64,000 bases of DNA from Mauremys mutica (lineage: Eukaryota; Chordata; Testudines; Geoemydidae), in contig NC_059072.1 of the NCBI RefSeq assembly GCF_020497125.1, positions 69,323,697 to 69,387,696 of the forward strand, read 5' to 3'. Shown here in pieces: positions 11,636 through 23,463 of the stretch. The notes beneath the pieces are model-generated. The model did no database searches. It was not told the DNA's origin and was given only the letters and a program-made list of their open reading frames with translations. Position 1 is the first letter of the stretch; each line of letters starts with the position of its first letter. Position numbers and translations under genes: made by a program.

Positions 11636-13293
11636 ACTAGGAAATGCTGCAAATGCTTTATTTGCTAAAGCTTTTCCACTATAACCAGAATCACATTCCC
11701 AACATCAACTGCCCTCTTCCCTCCTTTAAAACACCAACCTATGCAGAGCTTTTCATTAAGGGAGAAGTGCTCCAGGCTGCATGAAGTCCAATGGGCACTT
11801 TGCTACTGTCAGTCTATTTTACATGGAAGGTGTTTAGGTCGGCAATGGGAAGTTCCACATGTTAATTATAAGTTATGTTTAAAAGACAAAAGCCTATCAG
11901 TTTTACATGTGTGGCCTTTTGATTTCACTGGATAAAATCCTATTTACTGAGAAATCGGGTGGGGAGGCAAAGGGAGACACTGCTGAAGAAAAAAGAGAGT
12001 CCATGAACATTTCTCCCAGTAAGTTTGTGCCACTGTGAGATCTATGATGATTATAAAGTTAAAGAAGGGATGTCAGTACAACGGTGGTCATGACCTGCTG
12101 TGACCACTAAAAAGATTGAATTAGTGAAGTAGTCTCATCCCCTGATCAATGGCATGTCTCCTGGGATAGATGATATGGGGTCGGTGACTTTCTTTGAATA
12201 GTTCAACTTCCCTTCTGAGCTACCATACATCAATGGTCATTTTCCAGAAAGAACAGAAGCAGAATTTACCTCCCTTATTTGCTGTATATTTGCACACATT
12301 AGTAGCCCTACTTATATGGTAACTGAGCATATGAAAATGTTAACCTGGAAGTTTCTAATGCACCAACTGCAATTCTTTTCATGTTTTAAATGCCGCATTT
12401 CTAGAGTGTTGGAATTCAGAGTGAATATGGCCCCAGCTACATAGTCACTTGATGCCTATAAATCTAGAGTTGTATTAGCAGGGGAGTTGAATGCCGTCTA
12501 TGCCAGATATTATGCACTCTTGAGAAAAGCATGATTCCTAAGCATTTTGATAAAATGTGAAGTAATGCTTCTCATATAAACTTTTAGCATTTCATTATGA
12601 TGAGGAAAAAGTAAAGTATAGCATTTCAGGAAATTATATTAAAAACTCTGATTAAAGGTTTGACGTCTAAAGGGAAGGTCCGTGAATTTATGTAAGCAAT
12701 TTTCCATCTAGAATCTGGCACAGCCATCTTTTGTTCATCCTAGAAAAAAAATGCCAACCATCTCAATGTGCATAAAATGGGTTGCCTTAACGTGCCTATC
12801 AGCTTGACCAAAACAATTACATTCCTGCCTTCCAGGATGCAAAGGAAAAGGTTGAAATCACTTTTACTTCATAGAGAAAGTTCAAGATTTAAATCTATAG
12901 ACTATCCCCTAAATAGGCCCCAGATTTAAGATATGGCTCTTGCATATTTTGGACAAAATTTATCTGTTGATATACTATTCCCAAGCAATACTGGTAGTAG
13001 AAATGTCCAATAAATATCCAGGAACTGAAGATGGCAAGTACATTTTTTATGGATGGCACAGTATATTTTTATGAGGTAAAGTTTTTTTTTAACATACACA
13101 GAGAGTTTACACACAACTTGCTCCTCCGAGTTAATGGAAATTGTTCATATTGCTTCCTGCACAGCACACTGAAATTATTCAGCCCCATAGATCTGGTGGT
13201 TACATAGATTTTGGTTCTGTAGTCTTTTGACTCTTCCAGAGTGCTGGAGAAACACATGGATATTTAATGTATTATCTCTGTAAATGACATTAG
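11636..13293. other. No gene recognised
   Basis: A+T-rich sequence with no domain-bearing reading frame. 12540-12760 looks single-copy and is rich in TAAA/ATTA words, but nothing in it identifies a function. Confidence 0.4.
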
Positions 13294-13366
13294 AGGCCTG
13301 ATCCAAAGACCACTGAAGTCAGTGGGAGTCTTTCATTTGACTTCAGTGAGGTTTGGATCAGGCCCT
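13294..13366. repeat. ~73-bp foldback element
   Basis: Arms AGGCCTGATCCAAAG and CTTTGGATCAGGCCCT-type sequence (actual right arm GGTTTGGATCAGGCCCT) surround ACTGAAGTCAGTGGGAGTC and its partial inverse. The core resembles that of the foldbacks at 1899 and 30321. Confidence 0.75.
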
Positions 13367-13655
13367 AGAGTGGCAGTTTGCAGAGCTACCATTAAACATC
13401 TGACAGTGTTCACATTACAAACCCCTGCTTTTAGGGGCTTATAATCTTAGTCATCAATATTCACTCTGGGCTTCCTCTTTTTATGCACCAGTTCTCAAAG
13501 AGTGGGTTTGGCTGGTCATAATTTATTCTGTATACAGGTTACATTCTTATCATGGGGAACATAAATGACTCAGTTGAAGCAGTTTTATACATCTGAGGCA
13601 GAATTTAACCCTGTTCTTGTGAAAATAAAATACTACTCAGTTTGTGGGTGTGAGG

Positions 13656-13692
13656 TGAGCGAGTGAGAGAGAGAGAAAGAAAGAGAAAAAGG
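13656..13692. repeat. GA-rich simple sequence
   Basis: Purine tract of imperfect GAGA/GAAA units. Confidence 0.85.
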
Positions 13693-13721
13693 GTGATAAT
13701 GTAACATAAGATAGGGTAGCA

Positions 13722-13840
13722 CTGGGAGGTAGGATGGCCTGATGGGATGAGAGTCTGGAAGTTCTTATTTCTGATCCTGGCTCTGCTCTTTTGTAAGTGG
13801 ATTCATCTCTTTGACTTCAGCGGAGTGATGCCTTCTTTTG
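13722..13840 (+). repeat. MIR-type SINE remnant (5' part)
   Basis: The wording 'ggcctgatgggatgagagtctggaagttc...ctgatcctggctctgctc' resembles the head/core of the SINE copies at 27537 and 29940. It is degraded. Confidence 0.45.
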
Positions 13841-14862
13841 TCAGACTATATTTGGCTCTGTTTTTTTAAGTAGACTTGGAGAATTCATTTAACCTCTGCT
13901 CATCAATATCCTCATCAGTACAAATTGGAAGTGTGTCATTTGCCTCTGTAGCAGGGTCTCACCCAAACCGGTATCAAGCTCATCTGCTGCCTCAGTTTAC
14001 CTGCTCAGTCAGCCAAACAGACTCCCCACAGAGGGTGGATTTCCCAGAAACTTACCCCTTCTAGGGTCTGATTTACTAATAAAATAAAAGAATTAATTCA
14101 AATCAAAAGTGTACCATTGGGTCCTATATTGAGAATGGTGCTGTGAAGTTTCTTGGTTCATCTGCAGAAAGTTTTCTGGAGAAATTTTTGGTGTAATATA
14201 ACCTCTTAATTTTTTTAAAAAATATTGAAGTATAAAATTGAGTTGGTAAAAAGCCAGAACCCACTGTACACTGCCACAGCTTATAGACCTGCATTGTGGT
14301 AGTGTCTTTGCTAATAGGTAATGGATTGCACCTGTATGGATTCTGCATGTGAAATCAATAGGAGAAAACACTACTTGAGGGTTATGGATTTCATACATAT
14401 TGTGGTTTAATGCAATGGACAATGCTGTATGCTGTGTGATTTAAAACAAAGCCAAAAGAAAAAAAATACCGCTATAGCTCTTTAGTGGTTAGATAACACC
14501 ATCCATTCCATGTTAAGAAAGAAGACTGTAATTGATAATGATTGTAGCCAGACAGCACACACCTTCCCTAAAAGGTAATCTATCTGCCTATCTTTGCTCT
14601 CTCTAGTGCGGTGCACACTTCAACATTATATGCTCCCATCCCATTTTAAAAACAGAGAATTAAAAGGTCTTGTTCTCCATGTAATTTCAATAAAGAGGAG
14701 TTTCAAGCTCCTATAAGATTGTGAAGGAAGACTGTAAAGAGTCATGTTGAAATTACCTTAGTGGGGATTACTGTGAACATGGAATCACTGCCAGCCCACA
14801 AATAAGGCCAATTTTTACAATATTTTTACATGTTCTTGGGAGTGGTGTCATTTTTCACTCCA

Positions 14863-15146
14863 AGCTTGTCTTCATTACTGCAGCGATCAATGCTGCTGCA
14901 ATCAATGTATCAGGTGTCGATTTAGTGGATCTAGTGAGATCGACAGCTGAGCGCTCTCAGGTCGACCCTGGTACTCCAGCTCCTTGAAAGGCAGAAGGTA
15001 AGTCAACCAGCGAGTGTGTCCCGTTGATGAAGCGCATTGAAGACACCAGGTTAAGTCGACCTAAGTTACATCAACTCCAGCTATATTATTCAGGTAGCTG
15101 GAGTAGCGTAACTGAGGTTGACTTACCCCAGTAGTGAAGACAAGCC
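14863..15146. mobile_element. Non-autonomous PIF/Harbinger-like MITE, 284 bp
   Basis: Ends AGCTTGTCTTCATTACTG and CAGTAGTGAAGACAAGCC are inverted repeats. They resemble the termini of the Harbinger elements at 16493 and 49881. The interior has matching subterminal blocks (AAGTCGAC / GTCGA..). I could not find a convincing 3-bp duplication. Confidence 0.75.
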
Positions 15147-15529
15147 ATATCAGAAGTGGTTGAGTTCTGAAAATAATATTTTGGCGCACTAAGGCCATTA
15201 ATACACTAGTGCTATCACATCATTTTCTGAAAAGCTATTTGCTGGAGGGACTGTTTCACAGCACAATACTACAATACAACAATTACTTTGAGGATATAAA
15301 TCTACTCACCATGTAATAAAATCACCATTAATGAACATGACTAGGCTATTCAGATGCTTTTATTCTTATTTAATTTTCTCCTGCTCCTCCTCCTCCATCT
15401 ATGTGCTTCCCAGTGCTCCCCTTTACTACACTATGAGCTGTCATACTTAGCTACAAGCAATCTCTCAATAACCTAATATACCAGGAGCCGGGAATGAATA
15501 GTGAGTGTCAAAAAGGCCTAACCAGGTTA

Positions 15530-15605
15530 TGGCCCAGATCCTCAACTGTATATAGGCACCTCTCTCCCATTGATTTCACTTAAATACGTATGAGAATCTG
15601 GGCCA
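15530..15605. repeat. 76-bp foldback element
   Basis: Arms TGGCCCAGATCCTCA and TGAGAATCTGGGCCA pair at 14 of 15 positions. The core contains CCCATTGATTTCACTT, related to the cores of the other foldbacks in this window. Confidence 0.8.
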
Positions 15606-15919
15606 ATAATAATAAATATCACTGGTAGCACTTAACTTGCCCAAAGAAGAGAAACAGCAAGTTCTATATCATGTTCAAGTATGAGAGACATGATTGGTCT
15701 GAGGAGATTAACTCCAACCCCAATCTGGGACCTGGCTGTGGGGCTGCATGCAGTCTGTAGATGGGTAGCAGTTGCTTGCAACCCAGCCATGCCAAATCAT
15801 AGAATCATAGAAATGTAGGACTGGAAGGGACCTTAAGAAGTCATTTAATCCAGTGTCCTGCACTGAGGCAGGACTAAGTATTATCTAAATCAGGAGGCAG
15901 GCCTAAGTATTATCTAAAG

Positions 15920-16033
15920 CAGTGGTTATCAATGACTTACCCATGGGTCAGTGCCCGTCCCTGAGATCGCCCTGACACAGTTTGGGAAGGCAGCAAGCTG
16001 GTCCCTGGTATCAAAAAAGGTTGAGAAACACTG
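15920..16033. mobile_element. hAT MITE, 114 bp (first of a same-site pair)
   Basis: Ends CAGTGGTTATCAATGACTT and AAGGTTGAGAAACACTG are Charlie-like hAT inverted termini. Flanks ATCTAAAG (15912-15919) and ATCTAGAG (16034-16041) match at 7 of 8 positions. Confidence 0.85.
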
Positions 16034-16041
16034 ATCTAGAG

Positions 16042-16190
16042 CAGGGGTCGGCAACTTTTCAGGAGTGGTGTGCCAAGTCTTCATTTATTCACTCTAATTT
16101 AAGGTTTCGCATGCCCGGGCAGTGTGAGTGCCACTGAAAATCAGCTCAAGTGCTGCCTTCTGCACACATGCCATAGGTTGCCTACCCCTG
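16042..16190. mobile_element. hAT MITE, 149 bp (second of a same-site pair)
   Basis: Ends CAGGGGTCGGCAACTTTTC and CCATAGGTTGCCTACCCCTG are imperfect inverted repeats. The 8-bp duplication ATCTAGAG (16034-16041 and 16191-16198) is exact. Its left copy is also the right duplication of the preceding hAT element. Confidence 0.9.
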
Positions 16191-16492
16191 ATCTAGAGCA
16201 TCCGTGACAGGTATTTGTCCTACCTGTTTTTAAAAACCTCCAGTGAGGGAGATTCCACAATCTCCCTAGGTAATTTCAGAAAGTAGTTGTGTCTCTGGGT
16301 TTCTGTTAGCACAGCTCCCTTTACACTTCTTCTGATCCTGCTGCTCTCCATATTGGTTACACAGATCAAAGCAGAGACCCTTCAATGGTACTCCTGGGTG
16401 CTCCCCAAGTAGTTCCAATGCTGAAGTCCTAGGGCTGGCCATTCATACCAGGGTGGAGTTTCATCCAGAGTAAATGTTCGACTACCATCTTA

Positions 16493-16788
16493 GGCAATGT
16501 CTACACTACTATGGTAAGCTGACCTATGCTAAGCAACCCCAGCTACGTGAATCATGTAGCTGGAGTCAGTGTACCTTAAGTCGAGTTACCATGGGGTCTA
16601 CACTGCAGGGGGTCGATGGGAGAAATTCTCCTGTTGCCTTACCTTACTCTTCTCATTGGGAGTAGAGTACAGGGGTCGACTAGAGAGCGATCTGCTGTCA
16701 ATTTGGCGAGTCTTCACTAGACCCGCTAAATCGACCTCTGGTGGATTGATCTCAGAGCGTCGATCCCGGCTGTAGTGTAGACATAGCC
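16493..16788. mobile_element. PIF/Harbinger MITE, 296 bp
   Basis: Termini GGCAATGTCTACACTACTAT and TGTAGTGTAGACATAGCC are inverted repeats. The exact 3-bp duplication TTA (16490-16492 and 16789-16791) is the classic PIF/Harbinger target. Subterminal GTCGA-containing blocks are shared with the MITE at 14863. No coding capacity. Confidence 0.92.
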
Positions 16789-17350
16789 TTAGTGATTTTG
16801 AGGCGTTCAGTTGTTTACCAAAAAATCCTTAGTTTACAGATGACTTCCTAGAAACATAGCAGCAAAATGGCTCTATTCTAGGAGGTTTAGGATCATTGTC
16901 TGGGGAAGCAACTAAAATGTGCTTTCTGAAGTGCCTACTAACCATGATGAATGATAAACCTCCAGCTGTCTATGGTAATTGGACGCTCATATGAAAACTA
17001 AAAAAATCAAGAAAATGTTAGGTCAAACTAATCAAATGTTGAGTCAGAATACAGATCTAGTTTGAATGACATTCAGAATTATCCATCTCTGTCAGTGAAG
17101 AGAGGGGAAAATGTGCAATAAACAATTCCCCCTTAAACTGAAAGATTAATTGTCGTGTTAAGCAAACCTCTTTTGTGTTCCAGAATGACTCATTCTTTTC
17201 TATTGTTAAGAGCACATTAATCACTGCAAATACTGGGTTTTAGTGGAGACTAATTAGCAATTAGATGATGTTTGTAATGTATTTTCTTCAAAGTCCTGCT
17301 GCTTTCCTTAGTACCTTTCCTACTATGTGTTTTTTGTGTGTGTGCACATG

Positions 17351-17422
17351 CGTATATATATATATACATATATATATATATGTATATCTGTGTATATAGA
17401 TATATAGATATATATATATATA
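17351..17422. repeat. (AT)n / ATAC microsatellite
   Basis: Imperfect alternating TA tract with interspersed TATACATA, TGTATATC and TAGATA units. Confidence 0.95.
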
Positions 17423-18701
17423 CCAGTGCTATATGGTATTAAACTAGATAAAGTGTGATGACAGTCACAGCTGGCTATTAATATCGATGCTCAGCTAATT
17501 AAATATCATAATCCTGCAGTGTTAATTTATAGTGTCTTCATTAAAGATCTATCATATTTGAATGTTTTACCTGTGTGATAGAAATAAATCATTCTGTCAA
17601 TGATACACAGTGCGTATTCATTTGGAGAAACACTGATAACAAGAAAAAAGTACAGAGTTTTATACCAACAAACTTTATTCATTTGAATTGTGAAGTTAGC
17701 CTTTGTTCTGTGAGGTTTTGGTATTTCATTGCAGACAGCAGACATTTTTGCAGCTGCTAGCGAGTAAGAATTTGTGGGAGTTATGAATTTCAAGTGATTT
17801 TAGATCTCAGAAATGATGCAGCACTTTTGCGTTAGAAGATCCACTGTTGAGTATTTGGATGATCAATATGTTTTGCTGCTTTCATTTTTTTATTTACTTC
17901 TCTATAATAATTTACTACAGGATATCAACCTCTGTGCAAACAATAATTTCTAAGGCCCATTTACACAGGCTAAAACTAGGCATATCCCATTATCTCTGAA
18001 GTATAAGGCAGTGCAGCTACACAAAATGCTTTTTCATCAGGAATAGTAGGTTGAGAATGCTGCATGCCATGATACAACAGTTTTTATTTTTAATCAAATA
18101 GCTGAGACTGCCAGTTCAGATCCAAGCTAAACATATTCAGCCTTAGTTCCCTGGTGCAACACAACAAAGTATGTCAATGGTGAAGTTTCTACCCATCCCC
18201 CTCCTCCCCATCAGCTCCTATTGTATTTGTTTGTTCACTTGCCATCTAATGGATCCTATTTAAATCTATTTTAGGGCATCAGATGTGAGATAGAATAGCT
18301 ACTGCCTATTTGTTCTAAATTGCTTCTAGCTACAGATTCCTGCATTAGCCTATGCTAGAGTCTCCTGTTCCTTTCCTGTGTAGTTCATATCAGTTTTAAT
18401 CTCAGAGTCTGATAATACTTCATGTTTTTTTGAAAACTCTAAATCAAAATATGTATTCTGCTTTAGGTGTTTCATCTCTAAAGTTTTGATGGCTCTAGAA
18501 AAAAGAGTAATTAATGTATGTTTCATCTATTTTCTTGTCACCATCCTCTGCATTTTGTACAGACTAAAATAATACCTTTTTGTCATCATAGCCATCAGCT
18601 ATGGCTGGAAAACCCTGAAAATGTCTTATCATAAATGATACACCTGTCTGTGCACTAATATTGGTACATGCATGTTTTGGATACTCAAATACAGGGGGAT
18701 G

Positions 18702-18850
18702 GTCACGCTTTATATTAAGGTTGCATTTATAAATAATGTAGAAAGCATAAATAAGTGATTAATAGATGTTATGTGTGTAACATACCTTGGAGTACTATGT
18801 GGTATATAGATTATTAAGAGCACATCTGGAGGAGGTGTTATAGATAGCAA
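18702..18850. repeat. Possible DNA-element remnant with 'CACGCTTTATATTAAGG' motif
   Basis: The wording 'gtcacgctttatattaaggttgcatttataaataatgtag' followed by 'agcataaataagtgattaatagatgtta' resembles a widespread vertebrate repeat word of the type 'aacactttatattaaggtt'. No clear termini or duplication, so assignment is weak. Confidence 0.35.
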
Positions 18851-20493
18851 TAAACTATGACTCTGTTGATCTGTTGGACACTCAGACAATCTATAACAAT
18901 CACAAGTTGAGGAAATATTGAAAATTTCCAGTGCCAAGTGGCAAGGAAGGAGGTGGGGAGCAGAAGGAATGGACATCATTCACTATATTGCATCTATTGA
19001 AAAAAGAGGGGAAAACAAAACACAAATTTTGAAAATATCAGGATATTGAAATTTCAAACTTGCTAGTTTTGATTAAAAGTGGTGGGAAATTAACAATGGA
19101 AACATTTTCACAAAAGTTCCCACTCTTCTTAAAAAAGGAGCTTTTTTTGTTGAAAATAAGAAAGTTTTGAATGAAAAATATGTTGACCAGCTATCCTAAA
19201 AAAATGCAGTGTCTATCCTTATGGAATAATTCACACACATACATCATGGTCAGAGATTGCAAATGTTATCTCAGTAACATCTATGTGCCTCTTAAGCCTG
19301 TGTCTCCAATTTAGCTCATTTTGCTATGAGCCAGGCCATTAGCTAGCTCAAACAGTGACTTGAGCTGGACTCAAATCTGACACTATTTAAGGTTCCTGAG
19401 ATGACTGATACAAAGTCCTGGAGAAAACACAGCGAAACCGTGACAGCTCACTTTTGTCTTATGAGCGACAAGACTATGTCAGCAGACAAATGCTGACAAT
19501 GATAGGGACAAGATACCGACACCTCACAAAATGAATACAGCTAAACAATGAAAAACCGGTTTCAGAGTATGAGGTGCCATTTCTTTTGTCAAATTGGAGA
19601 ACAGCTCCCTGCACAAAGAATGAGGATTACAGAATACGATCTTATCTGTCAGGCATGAGTGGAGGAGGCTCTCTCAAAGTATTTTTGGTAAGTTCACCAG
19701 CACAGAATTACAATTGTCCACTTGGGACTGATCAAATGAAAAAAACCTTACTGATATAGAATTCTCATTGAGGTTGTACCTTGAATCTTGAAAGACAAAG
19801 TGCTGACTCTGAGCTCAATTAGAAAATTCACATTTTTCACTATTATTCTGGGCCCATTTTTATTGCAGATTTTAAGAAAATGCATGGGATGACCATAGTA
19901 AAACAGCAAAAGCCAGAGATATGGATTGTTTTCTTAAAGATTCAAAGGACACAGGTACTGTATTGTATCACATATAACTTTTAGGTTTCAATTATTTACA
20001 AATATTCAACATGTTGGAAAATCTAACCCTTGCCATATGAAACAATCATTCAATGTACTTCCACCCCAAGAAAGAAAGAAATCCATTATTTTACTTGTAG
20101 CATAAGACCCTTAAATAAAAGCAGAAGTTACTAAATCAATGTGATGCTTTAATTAGGGATATAAATTGCTGTCGACTGCTTGAAGAATGGCACCAGGTTT
20201 TAGTCCAAAAACATTTGTAGCAATGGTGAAATTTACCTCCAACCCAGACCAGACAGAAAGACAGAGGGTAACTGGATGTGTGTGAGGATGTCTGCAGGTC
20301 TTGGGGGATTGAATTCACCCCTGGGCAGATTGGAGGGCTGAAACATGGCCCCTCAATTTGTTTCTCTTCCAATCAATAGGCTAAAATTGTCATTACTGCT
20401 GTTCTCCAGTGTACCCCAACACAGACCATCTGATCCGAATATTCATGTACCCAATGTTTCTGACCTGAACCAAACCCACCTTTATGATGGCCT

Positions 20494-21197
20494 TGTTAGT
20501 GGGTTTTCCCTTCACCACCTCCCCTGGTTATTCTCACACAGACAGAAAGCAGAAGACCAGAAGTCCAAAGTGCAGGCAATGCAATATTTATTAGGGTTAG
20601 TTTCAAGCAAGCGTATCCATAGCTCTGATGCAGCAGAGCCTTGTTTCCCAGTATCCTCCTCCCCCCCACCCCCGCCGCCTTAGCAGGCATTTTCCTACCT
20701 CTTTCAAGTTATGGTTTTGTTCCATTTTGGGGGGTCGTGAGTATGGGGTCTTCGTCCCATCGCTTTTGTATCCCATGGGAGGGGTAAGGAGTGAGGTTGT
20801 GTACTGGCCAAGGCCAAACTTTTCTTTGGCTTTTAGTGTTTCTTATGCCTCCCCCTGCCCATTCTCCTTGACCTGCCTAACTGTTTGCTTGACCTTGGCT
20901 TGAGAGAGGAGCCAGGCAGCCTTTCAGTGTATGCTCATATATTACACTCCCACCATGCTCGGTAACATTTTAACTATTCGTATCTGTTCCCATTATACTA
21001 ACAAATCCATCTGGCTATGCAGAAGCAACATACATAACGTCTTTGTCTTTTGTTTACACATATTAAGGATCCCTTTGTTCATGCATATGAGTAAGAATAT
21101 AAATGTATCAAGAATCAAATGGGCAAAGAAGACCCAAAATTGTATCTCAGGTGAAAATACAGGCCTGAATCCTACATTATTACTAGCACTCCTAACA
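20494..21197 (-). mobile_element. Solo LTR, 704 bp, reverse orientation
   Basis: The ends form a 6-bp inverted pair, TGTTAG...CTAACA. They are flanked by an exact 5-bp duplication, GGCCT (20489-20493 and 21198-21202). On the minus strand a poly(A) signal AATAAA lies at 20587-20592, about 95 bp from the 3' end, which fits an LTR read leftwards. There is no retroviral coding on either side, so it is probably a recombination-derived solo LTR. Confidence 0.75.
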
Positions 21198-21643
21198 GGC
21201 CTATTTGGCTCCAGCACAGCATCTCTTCTCTGGTGTACAGAGAGAAGCAAATCCTCTGTGCATCATCTGGCTCAATTTACCTAGCCAGATTCTGTGAGGT
21301 GGGGAGAAGAATCCTCTCTGTGTGTTGCAAAGCAGCGATCTAGCCCAATGACTCCTCCAAACAGTGCACATGTATATTCTTTGGTATGCACATACCCCTA
21401 ATTTCCCTTAACATGATGCTGCACAGGAGCCCCGCCCTCAGTGCATTTGAAATCCTCCCCCCTCTACCAATACATAGCAAAACTGAACAGATTCTGTTGA
21501 CAAGTGAGCATCAGTGGTCTGGAGGGCAACTTGTGCTCTCAATTATAGAAACATGCCCTCTTAGCTTCCTGCAGGGCTCTAGTGGTGTAGAGATCCTTCC
21601 AACATCCCTTTGCACCACGGCTGGAGCACACTGCAGTGTTTAA

Positions 21644-21928
21644 GGGTATGTCTACACCGCAATACAAGACCTACAGCAGCGAGTCTTAGAGTCTAGGTCA
21701 ACCGACTCAGGCTTGTAGGACTTGTGCTACAAGCCTAAAAATAGCAATGTAGACATTTGGGCTTGGGCTGGAGCCTGGGCTCTGAAACCGGCAAGAGGGA
21801 TGGGTCTCAGATCCTGGGTTCCAGCCCAAGCCTGAACTTCTACACTGCTATTTTTAGCCCCATAGCATAAGCCCTGTGAGCCCAAGTAAGTTAACTGGGG
21901 CTATAAGACTCGCTGCTACAGGTCTTTT
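21644..21928. mobile_element. PIF/Harbinger-like palindromic MITE, right end cut
   Basis: The left end GGGTATGTCTACACCGCAAT follows TTAA. Long internal arms pair: ACAAGCCTAAAAATAGCAAT near 21728 against CTGCTATTTTTAG near 21846, and GACCTACAGCAGCGAGTCTTA against TAAGACTCGCTGCTACAGGTC. The right copy stops at GTCTTTT and lacks the final 'tgcagtgtagacataccc', so that end is lost. The same family lies at 36768-37993. Confidence 0.75.
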
Positions 21929-23463
21929 CCCTCTCTTCTCCTCTAGCAGCCAGTGGTTGGGGTTTTTTTTATTTTAAACTTGTACTGGATATTTATTCTT
22001 CCTCTCACTAGCTTCCATCTTCTGTCCAAGGTCAATCCCCAGACAGGCAATACCAGAGCACCCACTAATCAGAGCTACTACTGGTAAAATATCCAGATTA
22101 GCCAGATTCTTAACAATAATCAATTTAGAGAGATCACATTTCACTCAGCTGATTGATGATACCCAGCTGTAGGTTCAGATCCCTTGCAGCCTTCTCCCAT
22201 TCCTGGCTGGGTCTCTCATTCTCTCCCAGTGGTTGACAAGCTAACTGGTCACAAACTCCGGATACTCAGAGACTGTGTCTTCCTCTGTGTTTTGTACAGT
22301 ACTGAAGATACTGAACACCTAACAAAAATAGTTGTCCAATATTGGCTGTCAGAGGCCATTTTCCCATTGCAATGTCATTTCTGCATGTACTGTAGCTAAT
22401 ATAGTTCAATAGATTATTACCATAGTGGTGCTGGTCATTTTTAGATATAGAAAAGCAAAACTTAGGCTGATGGTTTATAGCATTTGAAAAAGACATGGCC
22501 TCAAAGATTTAAAAATCATAAATCAGAGAAATACAGACCACAGAGATAGGCAAAAGAAAGTGGTATGAAAAAGAGGGACAAAGGTTAAAACAAATGTAAA
22601 AAGTATTATCCATTATAATATAGTAAGAGAGTCAGACCTTTTGATAGTCTTATATATAGATTAAAATATGTTAAGGGAGGAAGTCTTCTGCTAGTGATGA
22701 AAATCACTTTTTCAAGCTCAAAGAGAATATTTGCATAGGAAGCTCTAGCCCTTGTTATAGCCAGCAATGTAGACAGTAAGCAAGCTCCTTATGGCAGAAA
22801 CTCTCTCTCTCTGTGTGTGTATTTGTGCATCTCCTAGCCCAATGGGGCCCTGGTCCAGTCTCTGGACCTTACCACAATACAAATAGCAAAGAATGTCTTT
22901 TGGTTTTTGCCTGTCTGCTGAAAATGTGACCTTTTATCTTGTTTTGTCAGTGTTGAGAGTTTGTTCAGACAACTCTAATCAAGAGCTACAATATATTAGA
23001 AAGTGAGGCAACATTGTGCTTCACAGTTATCCTTTGGGACACTGCAGTCACAAATAATACCAGTGTGTCTCTTGACCCTCTTTTTTCTTCTAACCCAATA
23101 ACCATAGTACATTATCTAATATTCTGGAGTGTTCTGCAAGGCCCCAAATCACTTACCATAATTCTGTGTCCTAGCTTTATTTGTAATTCTCCTCAGTGCA
23201 TTTGGGTCATCCTGTTGCCATCCTGAATGGTAGCTGTAAAATCAGGTCAAGTGGATAATGTTCTAATGAATCCATTGCAAATAAATCAACCCTATAATAA
23301 ACTTCTGCAAAGGTCCACTTGTCAGTAGAAAACAAGAGTTATTCAAGCTAAGAAAGACTGTTACTTTTATTGCTCTCAGGAAATCCTTTCACTTCAGATT
23401 TGCAATAATGCTATTGCCCCATGGTCTGGAACAAATTATATCTTAAAATTGTTCCAGACTAGA
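21929..23463. other. No gene recognised; includes a short SINE tail
   Basis: 22806-22890 has (CT)n/(GT)n followed by CCCAATGGGGCCCTGGTCC and 'aatacaaata', the 3' tail of the MIR-type SINE. The rest is unremarkable A+T-rich DNA. Confidence 0.45.

Larger units (their letters stand above)
15797..16295 (-). mobile_element. CR1 3' end, split by two hAT MITEs
   Basis: Starts with 'catagaatcatagaaatgtaggactggaagggacc', the reverse complement of a CR1 3' terminus. It resumes at about 16199 with 'ctgtttttaaaaacctccagtgagggagattccacaa', the next part of the same CR1 3' region. A ~29-bp tandem duplication (ggcaggactaagtattatctaaa) lies at 15867-15919, just before the first hAT element. Confidence 0.85.
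16792..20488. other. Mostly unrecognised DNA
   Basis: No gene seen. It contains the AT microsatellite at 17351, a segment at 17440-17560 rich in TAATTA-type words (AGCTAATTAAATATC), and the palindromic-looking segment at 18700-18850. Open frames are below 90 codons and lack domains. Confidence 0.4.

Noticed and set aside
20345..20683. 112-codon + frame ending in a Pro run
   Set aside because: It straddles the left border of a solo LTR, with no domain.
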